This document shows positions 35,803 to 48,119 of a stretch of DNA of 64,000 nt, in pieces (position 1 is the first letter of the stretch; every line of letters begins with the position of its first letter). The DNA is taken from NCBI RefSeq assembly GCF_964275005.1, contig NC_092706.1:25764942-25828941 (forward strand), read 5' to 3'. The DNA is from Diadema setosum. Taxonomy: Eukaryota; Echinodermata; Echinoidea; Diadematoida; Diadematidae. The position numbers were made by a program, and so were the translations under genes. The notes beneath the pieces were generated by a model, which was given only the letters and a program-made list of their open reading frames with translations, did no database searches and was not told where the DNA came from.

Positions 35803-37149
35803 CATGATATATGTACGCCTGTTTTCGTTGTTTTATCTTAGTAGCTACGAATATGATAATGACAAAAAAAAAAACAAACAAGGACGTGTTTCTGCATGGT
35901 ACAGCCTAAACGTTCCAACCAGCGTTCAGGATATCATTCAAATATAATTCATTTGACGGCTATGTTTTGCATGTAAAGGAATTTATGCCACATACTATCA
36001 AACAAGAGTTCAAATCAGTGCGAACATGTTTTTATCCACTTGTCTACATCAATAACGATGAAGTGCTAATAATGTCCTTTTTTCGGGTCTTTAAACGTTT
36101 CAGGTTTCTTAATTATTTTCGTGATTACAAGATAACCAAGTAATCTAATACTGTCACGTAACTTTGCCTTTTACATAAAAACTCAGACTACAATATTTAA
36201 AAAGAAAATGGCAAACTTAAAGGGCATTTATTGTAATACACATTCATACCTTGCAAACATACGTACACGTAGGTTTTAACAATAAATTTTCTTACCGTTT
36301 TCTACACGATTTAGATATCATAACCACATGCCATGTTAAATGTCAAATAATGCACAAAACAACCGAGCGATGCAGTCGCCTTGACACTTACAGAATTCAG
36401 ACATGTCAGAAGGAAATCTGCTTGAGATATCATCTGTACTTTCTACAGGAAGAAGAGACAAAAAGGAGAGCATAACAGGAAAACGAAAAAAAAAAACAAG
36501 AAATAGGTGAACAAGAAAAACAAGGGAGCTGATCATCAGCAAGACACAAAACACTTGGTTGCAAACATGCAACACATACATACACACATAAACAAACAAA
36601 CAAACACATACATGGCGATGAACACACGACCAATCTACACTACCCAAAGAGAGAGAACGACAAGAAAAAGCAAAGACAGAGCTATAATGATAATGCATGA
36701 GTGAAGTTCGATGAAGTAGGGGAAGTGAGGGAATTTTTTTTTTTTTTTTTTTTTGGTGGGGGGGGGGGGAGGATAGGCCTAGAAGTGCCATCTTTTAGAT
36801 ATCGTTATTCGTACTTCAATTTGATTACCCTAATTAAACTAATCATTAAAATTCCTTACGAAATTATATGTTAATACGTGCGCTGAACGCCCTTCTTGCC
36901 AGCGAAGTGTGCAGTTTTATTAGACACTCGTCATAATGGTAATCTACTTGTTACCGCTTGTTGTCATGGGTATGATTATTTGTAAGTGTCTTTCGGCATT
37001 AATTGGCAATGTAGAGCCTTAGGCTTTGAGAGGAATCCCCCCCCCCCCCGAAAAAAGAAAATCGACTCAAAAACTCATTGTTAAGCTGTTTTTTAACCGG
37101 TATTGAGCGTCACCCCCAAAGTACAAAAGTAGATAAATGATAAAGAACC

Positions 37150-37389
37150 CTTAAGTAATATCAAAGTGAAACAGTTCGACTATTGCCCTAGAAACGGTGG
37201 GGAGGCAGCAGGGGATATCACCGCTGCGAGCCTCGCTTCCATTCCTCTTGGTCTCTCAGGGTGCCGTTTCCACTGCTTCTTTACTGTTGATCAGAAGACA
37301 TCAACGGATTGTGATATTAGCAATCGTGTTTCCTCGTTCTCACTAGGAAGGATAGTCGGCCATCTAGATAAACAGTCAAGTGTACGACC
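37150..37389 (+). promoter_or_regulatory. conserved first-exon 5' UTR region of the right-arm kringle gene
   Basis: Conserved between the arms (partner about 33003-32757) and leads directly to the short coding exon and its GTGAGT donor. The transcription start is not determined; I see no clear TATA box. Confidence 0.4.
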
Positions 37390-37395
37390 ATGGAG
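37390..37395 (+). CDS. exon 1 coding part (right-arm kringle gene)
   Basis: ATG GAG then GTGAGT, phase 0. The exon encodes only two residues; the twin exon encodes six. Support comes from the conserved donor and the in-frame junction to 38023. Confidence 0.5.
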
Positions 37396-40300
37396 GTGAG
37401 TTTGAAGAGCCGAAGGTGACCAAAATACAGTTTGTTTGTTTGTTTGTTTTCTATTTGATAATGACGTTTCTTAAAAATCAGGTCTTCAAGGCAATATACC
37501 TCAAGTTTATTCCCAAGTTAGATATGCCTAATGTTATACTAGGTGGAGGTTAAACACGAAAATCATAAAAAGTACAAATTTGTATCATCAAGTGCATCGT
37601 GTAGGAAGTCAGTTTGGCCGACTTTCTTTTCTGGTAATCACTCGATCATGAAAAGTACATCAACATGGTATTCGAAGGGATGGGGAAGGGTACGGATGCT
37701 ACCCTTTTTTTCTTCTCGTGATGAAACATTGGTTAATTGATTATCCTTCAGAGATGTCCATCTTCCCGTGAATCAATTACTCAGAGTTACCTTGACTTTA
37801 CTGGAACTGTCAATAGCAACGCCTTACGTATGCGATGTATAACCTTCGCATATAATTATATTTAATCTGACGCGCCATCCACTGTGCATGAATGGTCTTG
37901 ATAAGCCATAAATGAAAACACACGAATAGCAATTTCCGTGCCTCTATATCACAAAACGTGGAGCTTGTGCAATAAAACCTTGTTGAAATATGTGTCATTC
38001 TCTGTGTACTCTTAAATTTCAGATGGTCATGCTCGTTGCTATTACTTTAATGGGGTTTGCAGGTAAGATGATGTCAACATCGTTGCATGTATATATATAT
38101 ATATATATATTTATGCCAATCAGTCTCATTTACATGTATTATGTTGTATTTACCAAAGGGGCCCCGTACGGATAAGAAATGTAATGAACATCAAATCAAA
38201 GTATACAAACAATAAAATAGCCTACACTACAAATCAACTACAAATATTCCAAGACAAAAATACAAATAAACTCAAACACTGGTACTATTACAGCTTGATA
38301 GGGCAATCAGAAAAGTATCGCTACTTCACCTACCCCCCCCCCCCCTTACAATTGTTGATATTTGATACCTTCAGATTTCTGACTTCACTATCAGTTCTTC
38401 ATACAAAAAAAAATGAACTTAAAGTATGGTAGACGAGAAAATAGGACGATATTCATAAACAATGTGATTTATACATTTCTGGAAAGCTTAAAGGACAAGT
38501 CCACTTTCATATATTGAGAGAATACAGCAATATTAGTTTTTACCTTCTGAAAGTTAATTATTCATATTCCAAGAGACTTAAAGGGCAAGTTCACCTTCAT
38601 AGACATGTGGGCTGAGTGAATGCAGCAATATTACTAGAACGCATCAGTGAAAGTTTGAGGAAAATCTGACAATCCGTTCGAAAGTTACGCATTTTTTAAG
38701 TATCTGCGCAGTCACTGCTGGATGACGAGAATGCTACACTGTATGATGTTACATGCGTACAATGATGTACGGAAAATAAAAAGTGAATTTCACAAAAATT
38801 TATTTTTTGAATAAATTGCACATTTCTTCGACTGTTACTGACGTTTGTTAAGGGTAATATTATTCCCCCTGCCTTCTGAAAGAGAGAAGTCGAGTGTTCT
38901 TTTGTTATGCGAGAAAAATGGAAATATGTTGAATTTTCTTTATTTTTTCTTTATATCGTTGTACACATGTGACATCACAAGCCGCAGTAGTCTTTTTATC
39001 CAGCCTTGACTGAGCAGAAACTTAAAAAATGCATAACTTTTGAACGGATTGTCCGATTTTCCTCAAACTCTCACTGATGCGTTCTAGTAATATTGCTGCA
39101 TTCACTCAGCCCACATGTCTATGAAGGTGAACTTGCCCTTTAAGTCTCTTGGAATATGAATAATTAACTTTCAGAAGGTAAAAACGTCTCCAGAACGATG
39201 GAGAGATGGTGTTTTGAGACCCTTTTACACCACCAGAAACCGATCTGACGGCGAAATTTTGGTGATCAAAATTCTGACGTCACGAAATGTGCGCTGTGCT
39301 ACCACTCCATCCACACAGTGGGTTCCGTCTATGGAGGGCCGTTGCGGGCGTGGTTCGTTTGGCGCATACGTATGGAGAGGCAGTGTGCCCGTTTCCATGT
39401 ATGCCCCAAGCGAGTTGTGTCCGCGGCGGTCTTCCATATCCGTCGCTTCTCCCTCGCTTCTTCTACCACTCCGACTTTGCCACTGTCACTATCAGTGTCA
39501 TTGTTACTGTCACTGTCATCACTCAATTCACTCTCGATATCAAACTCAAAGTCTTTCTGTACAATATAAGGTAAAAATTGGACGTTTTGATATCTCAGCC
39601 GAGAAAGTAGAGGCGACTAAAGACAGGCCAGATATTGCATCCGCTCACCAAGAAATACGTGCTTTGTGAATGGCGGCCTAGATGTCCCGCTGCACTCGAA
39701 AAGGGTTTCGTTCATTTCGTGACGTCATATTTTAGGGCTCGAAAAAGACGGCTGTTCCGGAGCAAATATCGGTGAAGCAAATCAATCAGTTTTAACTCGC
39801 GATTTCTCAGTGGCGCGAGTATGTTTTAATAAGTCACATTAAAAATCTGTTTTAGGAGACATTTTCCTCTGCTTTGACACCTCCTTTTATATGATTTTCT
39901 TGATTTTAATGTCTCGTTCACCATACTTTAATAATATGTAACACAAAATAACATCAACATAGAAATCAGTTGATTTTAATACATTTCCATACCTATGCAT
40001 GCCTTCATAACCTATCAATCATGCTGAGTACCCTGCATGATGTTTTGAAAACAGACAATGACTGCGCATTTCGAATAAAATCCGGAAAATTGTTCCACAT
40101 CTCTTAAGCTTGATGATGAAAAGAGTTCTTAAAATATTCTGTTTTGGATCTATGAACATGGGACAATTAACGGCATAACGTGTATGAAATGATGAGTGTC
40201 TTACAGGAACTAATTGTCTGAGATAAAATGGGCTCACCCTATTGCTTATTCAAAATATTTGCAACTCTGGTACTGAACTCGTTGATGTATTAATTGCCAT

Positions 40301-40507
40301 TGTAATTTCGATGGCATTTGCTGACGTGACGTTAATATATATACTAATTTTCAGAACAATTCTTGCGTACCGATGTTGACGCTTTTGAAGTTTTTCCAAT
40401 TGACCAATAAAAGTTCAGTTTACCTTGTAAAAATGTACTTTAATTCCTTTCCATTTTTCGAACGAACAAGCATATACCGCACACACACACACATTCACAC
40501 ACACACA

Positions 40508-40565
<58 letters not shown>

Positions 40566-43500
40566 GATATACGTATATATTAATATATATGTATATGGGT
40601 CCAGACGTAGCTTCTGCTTTCTGGAAAAAAAAAAACATTCTGAATAGGGGGCCGGAAAATGAAATGAGTGTTGTTAGAGGTGATGACATGATAACGATTT
40701 AACCTATATGGGCGGGCCTTGACTACATATCTGTACCAACCTACAACGATATCTATCACATGCAGTTGGGAAAAAAAAATCATTCTCTACGTTCTTATGG
40801 TAGAAGCTGGGTGTGGAGCCGTTGCGACTGACCTCTAAATGTTATCAAGATATAAAGTGTGTTGATATGTATTAGAATAGAAGAAATCAATTAATTTTGA
40901 GTTTAAAAAATAATTCATTGAAGAAGTAACCGATTTGAATGGGAATGCGATACAAAATATCTCTCTCAAAAACGTTTGAGGAAGTTTAATACTGTATGTT
41001 ATAAGTACATGTTGACCTGTCCGTGCCATTCAGAGCTTCATTTCGCAGATAAATTGATAAGGAATAGTCATGAGGAGGTGCAGGTGGATAAAAGAGATAG
41101 ATATAGAGACAGACAGAAAGATTAAGAAGTTGGAGGCCTCTAATATAACTGCGCTCTCTGTTCAAATTCAACCTTTTGACAGCTGCAACTCAAACGCTGA
41201 CTGCACCACCCGGTGGTTGTCAGCCTAAACTGCAGTGCCCACTCCAAACATACGTGAACGCCGAGGGAGAATGGGTAACGATACGGGGTATCGCAAAGCC
41301 AGTTCTCGGACAAACCACGCTCGTTTTCAGCACATCCGTCATCGATTTAACTGCATTTAAGCAATATAAATGTCAAATTCCAGGTGAGGACATGGCTTCT
41401 TGCAGGTTAAACCCACGTGATAGCTTGCAATTGAAATGAAATTGCATTTTATAGAAAAATTATAGGATCTTCACACTACCAATCCTAAAATTATAGACTA
41501 GTATTAGCAATCGAAAAATACAATGTCATATTTTCCACCTGTTGGTGAATCCTAAATATAAGCTATGCGAGCATGTTTTGTCATTCTTGATCAAATCTTC
41601 TTTCAATTAATATTTTCATTTACTTTTAACTTTATGTCTAACAAGTAGAGCCTCCTATTGCTCTAGACATTTTTGGTACGATATCTGCCTCCGTAAGTTC
41701 TCCAGAAGGGTTTTATCAGTTTTCTCTTTTTTTTCCCCTTCTTTTGCTATGCCAAACTCTAAGATACAGTAAATTGTAAAAGTATGATTATGTTCGTTAC
41801 TTTTCTCTTCTTTCATGCGATATCTTGTGGTATGTGTGTTTGTTTAATCACAGGAAAAAATGCCCTCGATCAGGTAGGTAAGGCTGTCTTTCAGAGAGGC
41901 CATGAATACAGTGTTACAACAGCAACAGAAACAAGACAACAGTTAACAAATCAATTAATGCAAATTAGCAATAAATACAAGCAAAACATAACAAAATACA
42001 TTGTAACATACCAGAAATTAGATGCCAAGAAAAAAAAAGAAAATTATAGACGTAACCACTAAAACACAAACGCTACAAAAGAGCGTGACACAAACAGGTT
42101 CACGTAAATTCAGACAAATTAGCTTAAACATATTATGAAATCCACACTAACACATATAATCTAACATTCTTTGAAAAGCTTTCAAATGACTTCTTATTCT
42201 TACATTTTCGGGAAGGTTATTGAATTTCTTAAGACCTGAATAAATGTCGGTAACCTTTTTAAAAACTTTTTCAAAAACACTGTATAGTGCTTATTTCTAA
42301 GGAGTATCAGAAGCAAACAATAAATTGAATATGAATTTTCCTCCTTTTGATTGACCAGACTAGGAATCTCTTTAACATGTTGAATAATGAGAAATGCGGA
42401 AAAACAAACAAAACAAAAAATTTTGCATCATTATTGTGACGTATAGGTTTTTTTGACGTTAACATTTTACTTTGTTTACATACAGATTGTGCCTCGGCAC
42501 CCTGTAAGAACGCTGGCATATGTGAAGAACTCCCATCAGGCTTTGCGTGTATCTGCAATTCCACGTTCACGGGAAGGCTGTGTGAAACCTACCTTCTAGA
42601 ACAGCCAAACAGTAAATGACTTTCTTACGCTTTTGCAACCATCATAAAAGATCGTAAAATTCCTGTTATTCCTATCAAACTATAGATTTGTAAGGGGGTG
42701 TTAGTGTATGTGTGTAGAATAAAGTCACTTGTCAGGATGGCTTATTCTCACCCCGAATACATAATTTCATCCAAATGGATATATCACACAGAAACACGAA
42801 GCAAACTAAATATGTGGGCGTCAAAGCAGTGACAAAGACAATGTAGTACACATTGGATTACATTAATCACCTTGTTGGTGTTGAGATTTATTCAAAGTCA
42901 GGCATCAGAGCAACCAGTTTGATCTCTTTTAACCATGAAAAATAAAAAGAGTTATTATACATATACAAATGACAGAGATAAGAATGTACTCACATATAAG
43001 TCCACTCTGATATTCAATGAAGGGGATTGGGTCTCTACCATTCAATATTCGCGCAAAATGCTCATGGATACAGTCCTCGCGGTCGAATTAACATGCTAAC
43101 TGATGGCGAATTTCGTTGGAGCGCTCAGTTCATGAAGTGAAGAGGGTCCGCGAACGATGACCAGAGGACATCTCTGCGTTGAGTTGACTCACAGTTGGGA
43201 GGGGGGGGGGGGGTCCTTGTCCAAATGAAGGTTACTTCGGGCTTGCTGCAAATTCTTGAAGCGGCATGTCTGGTCCACAAAGCACTAAGTAGTCGTTTGA
43301 CTTCTTCTTAGATCGACCAACATATAACAGACCGTTTCGAATGTACAGCAAAGCGTCCATAAAATATCATTCAAAACATCTTATCAACTTTGAACTGACG
43401 TACACTGGACATGACTTGGTTATGTCAAGACGGAACTTCGTGTATAAATGCAAAAGGTTGAGTTTCTCCACTAAAACATTTAAGTATAACAGCTTGGTCT

Positions 43501-46500
43501 CGGAGAAACTGGAACACGTCCTTCCACTTCACAGGGCTTGGGGAGAGAGACTCCGAACAGAAGTATCAACTCCAGTATATACTATGTACATTCTCCTGCT
43601 CCTACTATCCCATAATACTCATCTCTTGAAGCATACCCAAGCTTTCCTGACTAACCCTTCTCAAAGAAACTTTATACAAAAACTTTATACAAAAACTGAC
43701 CATGAATGGTAAGGGAGAGAGAGAGAGAGAGACAAAGAGGCAGAGGGAGAGATAGGAGAGGGAGAGAGGGAGATTGAGAAAGAAACTTAATACAAAGCAT
43801 TCTACATGCATGCTGTACTCTGGTTCTTTGTACGGCATCACAAGGTGGCAAACTTCAAAGTAACATAGAACAATACCAGCCACTTTTATGTGGTTTTCTA
43901 TCTCTAGGTCACTGTCCAGTCATTACCACTGTCCAGTCATTACCACTAAATCCACTATTCAAGTAGGGTGGCAGTACCTCTTTTGTTTCATAAACTCATT
44001 CAACCTTTAGGTTGCGTGGTGGCACTATATAATACACTATGTACCAAGCAGCTATTGTATCTTGGTAATGAATAGATTCCAGCTTTCTGGTTCTACAAAC
44101 TCTATGTACACTAAAGTGGGCAAGTTGCTCCATAAACTTATGTTACATGTCTTGGCAGGAAAGCTATATTCCAGCTTCCTGCCTGTATTATCTCTCCAGT
44201 AAAGTGGGCATGTTACTCCACCACTTTACAGATTAACCCTTCATTCCCATCCATAGGTAGGTTTTGATACTTTTGGATCATAGGCATTGGCACAGAAAGT
44301 GTTAACGTGTGTGTGTGTTTTCCCAATCTACAAGCTGATTTTACATTATGGTTATGAGGAACAGAAAGCTAAAATTTTCGGTATGGGTCTTAAAATTTGC
44401 AAGGTTTAAAACGAAAGTTGATGTTAGTGGGATAATTATGAAAAGCAGCTAGGAAAAGACGTCATCAAGTCTATAAAATTCTCTCTCTCTCTCTCTCTCT
44501 CTCTTTGATTATACACAAATTTATATGAATATTACATTCTTATTCCATAATAATCATGGGCAATCCGATTCCCGTAAACACAAATTCACGATAATTACAT
44601 GTGCAACAGCTGAACAGGCTCCTGTGATAAATATAAAGTTTTACTTATTGATTTCTCACATTTGTTCACTTTGAATCTACAATATATGTGATATTTTCAT
44701 TTTTTGTATTCCAAGCCCATAAAGGAAGTTATAATCAAGATCTGTGCGCAGTTCAACAAAGCAGTGTCTGATTAACTCATTTAATACGCTTCTGTGGCTT
44801 TAACTTACAAGATAAGTTAAAGGAGCATTCCAGACGATTTGCATAATCTCACATCTTATAGTACATAAATCAACAGATCCATGTATAAATTTGTGAAATT
44901 TATTGTGCTTCTGAGAAGAGAAACAATACTTTGAAATTACACTGAACAAGGATCATGACATAGCAGGCTCATTTACTTTACAAATTTTAGCAGTGTAATT
45001 CTCGCATTTAATCATTATGCCATTCTCCTGATGTTGCTGCCAGTAATTGCCAGCAGTTTTCGCCCGGTGCGCCCCCTTTATTTCCCAAGCGAAAAAATAC
45101 AGCAACAAAGGACAGTTTGGGGGACTGTAAAATATCAAAATTTTCAAGCTCACTCGCTTCGCTCGCTCGCATTTATTCGTTATGCTATTCTCCTGATGTT
45201 GCTGCCAGTAATTGCCGACAGTTTTGCCCGGTTTGTCCCCCTTAATTTCCAAAGCGAAAAAATACAGCCACAAACGGCAGTCTTTTGGCTGTAAAATGTC
45301 AAAACTTTCAAGCTCGCTCGCTCCGCTCGCTCGCATTTGACCGCTATGCCATTCTCCTGATGTTGCTGCCAGTGATTGACAGCAGTTGCGCCCGGCGCGG
45401 CCCCCCCTTAATTTCCAAAGCGAAAAAGTATAGCGACAAACGGCAGTTTTTAGACTGTAGAATGTCAAAATTTTCAAGCTCGCTCGCATTTAATCGCTAT
45501 CAAATAGCGGTCATTCTCCTGATGTTGCTGCCAGTGATTGACAGCAGTTGCACCCGGTGTGCCCCCCTTAATTTCCAAAGCGAAAATATAGCTACAAACG
45601 GCAGTTTTTGGACTGTAAAATGTCAAAATTTTCAATACTAAAAGATTTATACCCCCCCCCCCCCGTTTGCTTCGCTCCCTCACATAACCGCTCCTCCTAT
45701 AGGTCAAATCCTGTCTACGCCGATGATAGGCCCCATTATTTAGTAGACCTTCACAGTGATGTCGCACAGGCGGAGCAAGAGCTGAAATACCACGATTTAG
45801 TCTTTCAATAATATATTGTGAATATTTCATTTTCTTATTTTTCTTTTAAGAAAATAAAATAAAATTTTCACCTAAAGTGTGCACCAGATCGCTGAATTTC
45901 AGGTCTGAAAATGCAAAATCTTCCTCGTGTGGGAGAGGGATACCCCCCTACACACCCTCCCCCCGTTCGGTCGCTCCGCTCCCTCTCACAGATATTTAAA
46001 AAACAAAAAAATGTCTTCATACTTTTAAGGTCTGATTTTCCGCCGAAAGTCATCTGACAAGCAAAAAAAAAAGCAACAAGAACAAGAAGTCTTCATATTT
46101 TTGCTGCCACTTTCCTCCCACTTTATATTTCATGCAAAAGAGTGGGACATCCGGTCCCTGTAAAGTGTGTGTGTGTGTGTGTGTGGGGGGGGGGGGGCAC
46201 CAAGCTTCTCCCCCCCCCCCCCCCCCCCCGGTCCGGTTATGGGCTTGTAATCGTGGTGATGGTGACCATCCCCCCACTCCTCAGTACGGATTTACGCCGT
46301 TGGTAACTGATACCTCACGGATTTACATACAGCAGAGATCTGAACAGACATGGACATTGTAGAATCAAATAATACACTCCAAGATTTCTGCACGATTTAG
46401 ATGGAAAATAACCACATCATTGTCAGCCGTAAGAGAAGGAAGGCTGACCTTGTCAGGTAGAACTTTGGATCCAATATATAACAACTCTGACTTTTCTCGA

Positions 46501-48012
46501 TTTAACTTCAATAATGACAAGTAAGCCACTTTTTTACATCATGGATATATACAAGCCGCAAGTTTCTGAATGATGTCAACGATATTGGTTTAGGTAGGTA
46601 GAAAATCTGGATAGCATCAGCATAACAATGATAGTTAAAAGAGTGACAATGTAAAATCTCTTTCGAACCAGTCAGATAAATCGAGAAAAGTGTTGGGCCC
46701 CCGACAGATCCTTCTAGGAAACCACAGTCTAATGAAGCAAATTCAGATTTTGCATTATTAACACACAAAAAAAAGAACCTGAAACCTTACAGATAAGTAA
46801 GACTTAAAACACTCAAGTGCTTTACCATCAACACCTGATGACTTCAAAGTATTCACCAGAACCGTGTGATTAACATGCAGTATCAAATGCTGATGATTAA
46901 TCAAGCAGTAACAGAACAGTAATCTTCCAATCATCCAAATCTTTCAAAATATCATTGAATAAGTTAACTAGTAAGGTCCCAACACTAACATATGATGCGG
47001 CCGATATGCTGACTGACGGTTATCTAACAGATTATTCTACAGCAGTCTGAGAATCTGGAACATACAACATGCTCAAGGATCTTGGACAATAATGTATTAG
47101 TTATCCATTCTAATTTGCCGTAACTATCATTTAGTCTTTTTATTGGTGCCTACTTGTTCCTTCATTTATGCATCTTCAATATTCACACTCACTCTCTCAC
47201 ATAAAGACGGCACCGACTGTTTCACAGATTATCTGAGGGCAGCGGACTACAGGGGTACTGTTAACAAGGCTAGAAACGGCATGACTTGTCAAAAATGGAC
47301 ATCGCAAACGCCGAATACCCACAAGAAGCTACAAGATCACCCTTACAAGGGACTGGGCGACCACAACTTTTGCCGAAATCCTGACGGGGATGACTGGGTG
47401 TGGTGTTACGTCCCTGACCGGTCGGTGCGTTACGAATACTGCGACATTGGCAGCGCCCAGCCTACTTGCGGCTTAACAAACCGTACGTGTTGAGGGTGTT
47501 GATGAAAAAAGAAATTTGTCTTTTAATACTGAAAGCGTCCACTTGATATTAAGTCCTTATGGTTCAGTTCCTCATTACATTATCAGATAAGAGACATGTA
47601 TTGGAAGAAGAAAAAGAGGATGTCGAAGAAGGAACAGAAAACGGAAAAAGTTACTTCTTCTGCTCTTTTTATGGCGGTCCCGGCCTGTGCTTTTTCTTCC
47701 TTTTAATTCTGCAATGATTTCAGGAAATAAAACATAGTACGAAACATAATAATATTATTAATATCAATAATAATGATAATAATAATAATGATAATGATAA
47801 TGACAATAACAATAATAATAATAATAATTATTATTATTAGCAGTAGTAGTAGTATCATTATTATTATCATGATTATGATTAACATTATTATCATTATTGT
47901 TATCATCATCATCATCATTATTGCAACACCGTTGATTACCAGTTGCATTACTGGCGAAGATGCTCTCCATAACTAACTAATGATAGGGAATTTGTTCATG
48001 GGAAGTTTGTAT

Positions 48013-48064
<52 letters not shown>

Positions 48065-48077
48065 CATACATACATAT

Positions 48078-48119
<42 letters not shown>

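Noticed and set aside
37990-38062. Start codon at 37990 (and 28138 in the twin) as the main start of the kringle genes
   Set aside because: Possible, but it reads through a good acceptor, and both arms conserve an upstream exon with an in-frame ATG and GTGAGT. Kept as the alternative model.
44953-45830. Overlapping 87-178 residue frames on both strands
   Set aside because: They arise from the ~163-bp tandem unit; phases change between units and no domain is visible.
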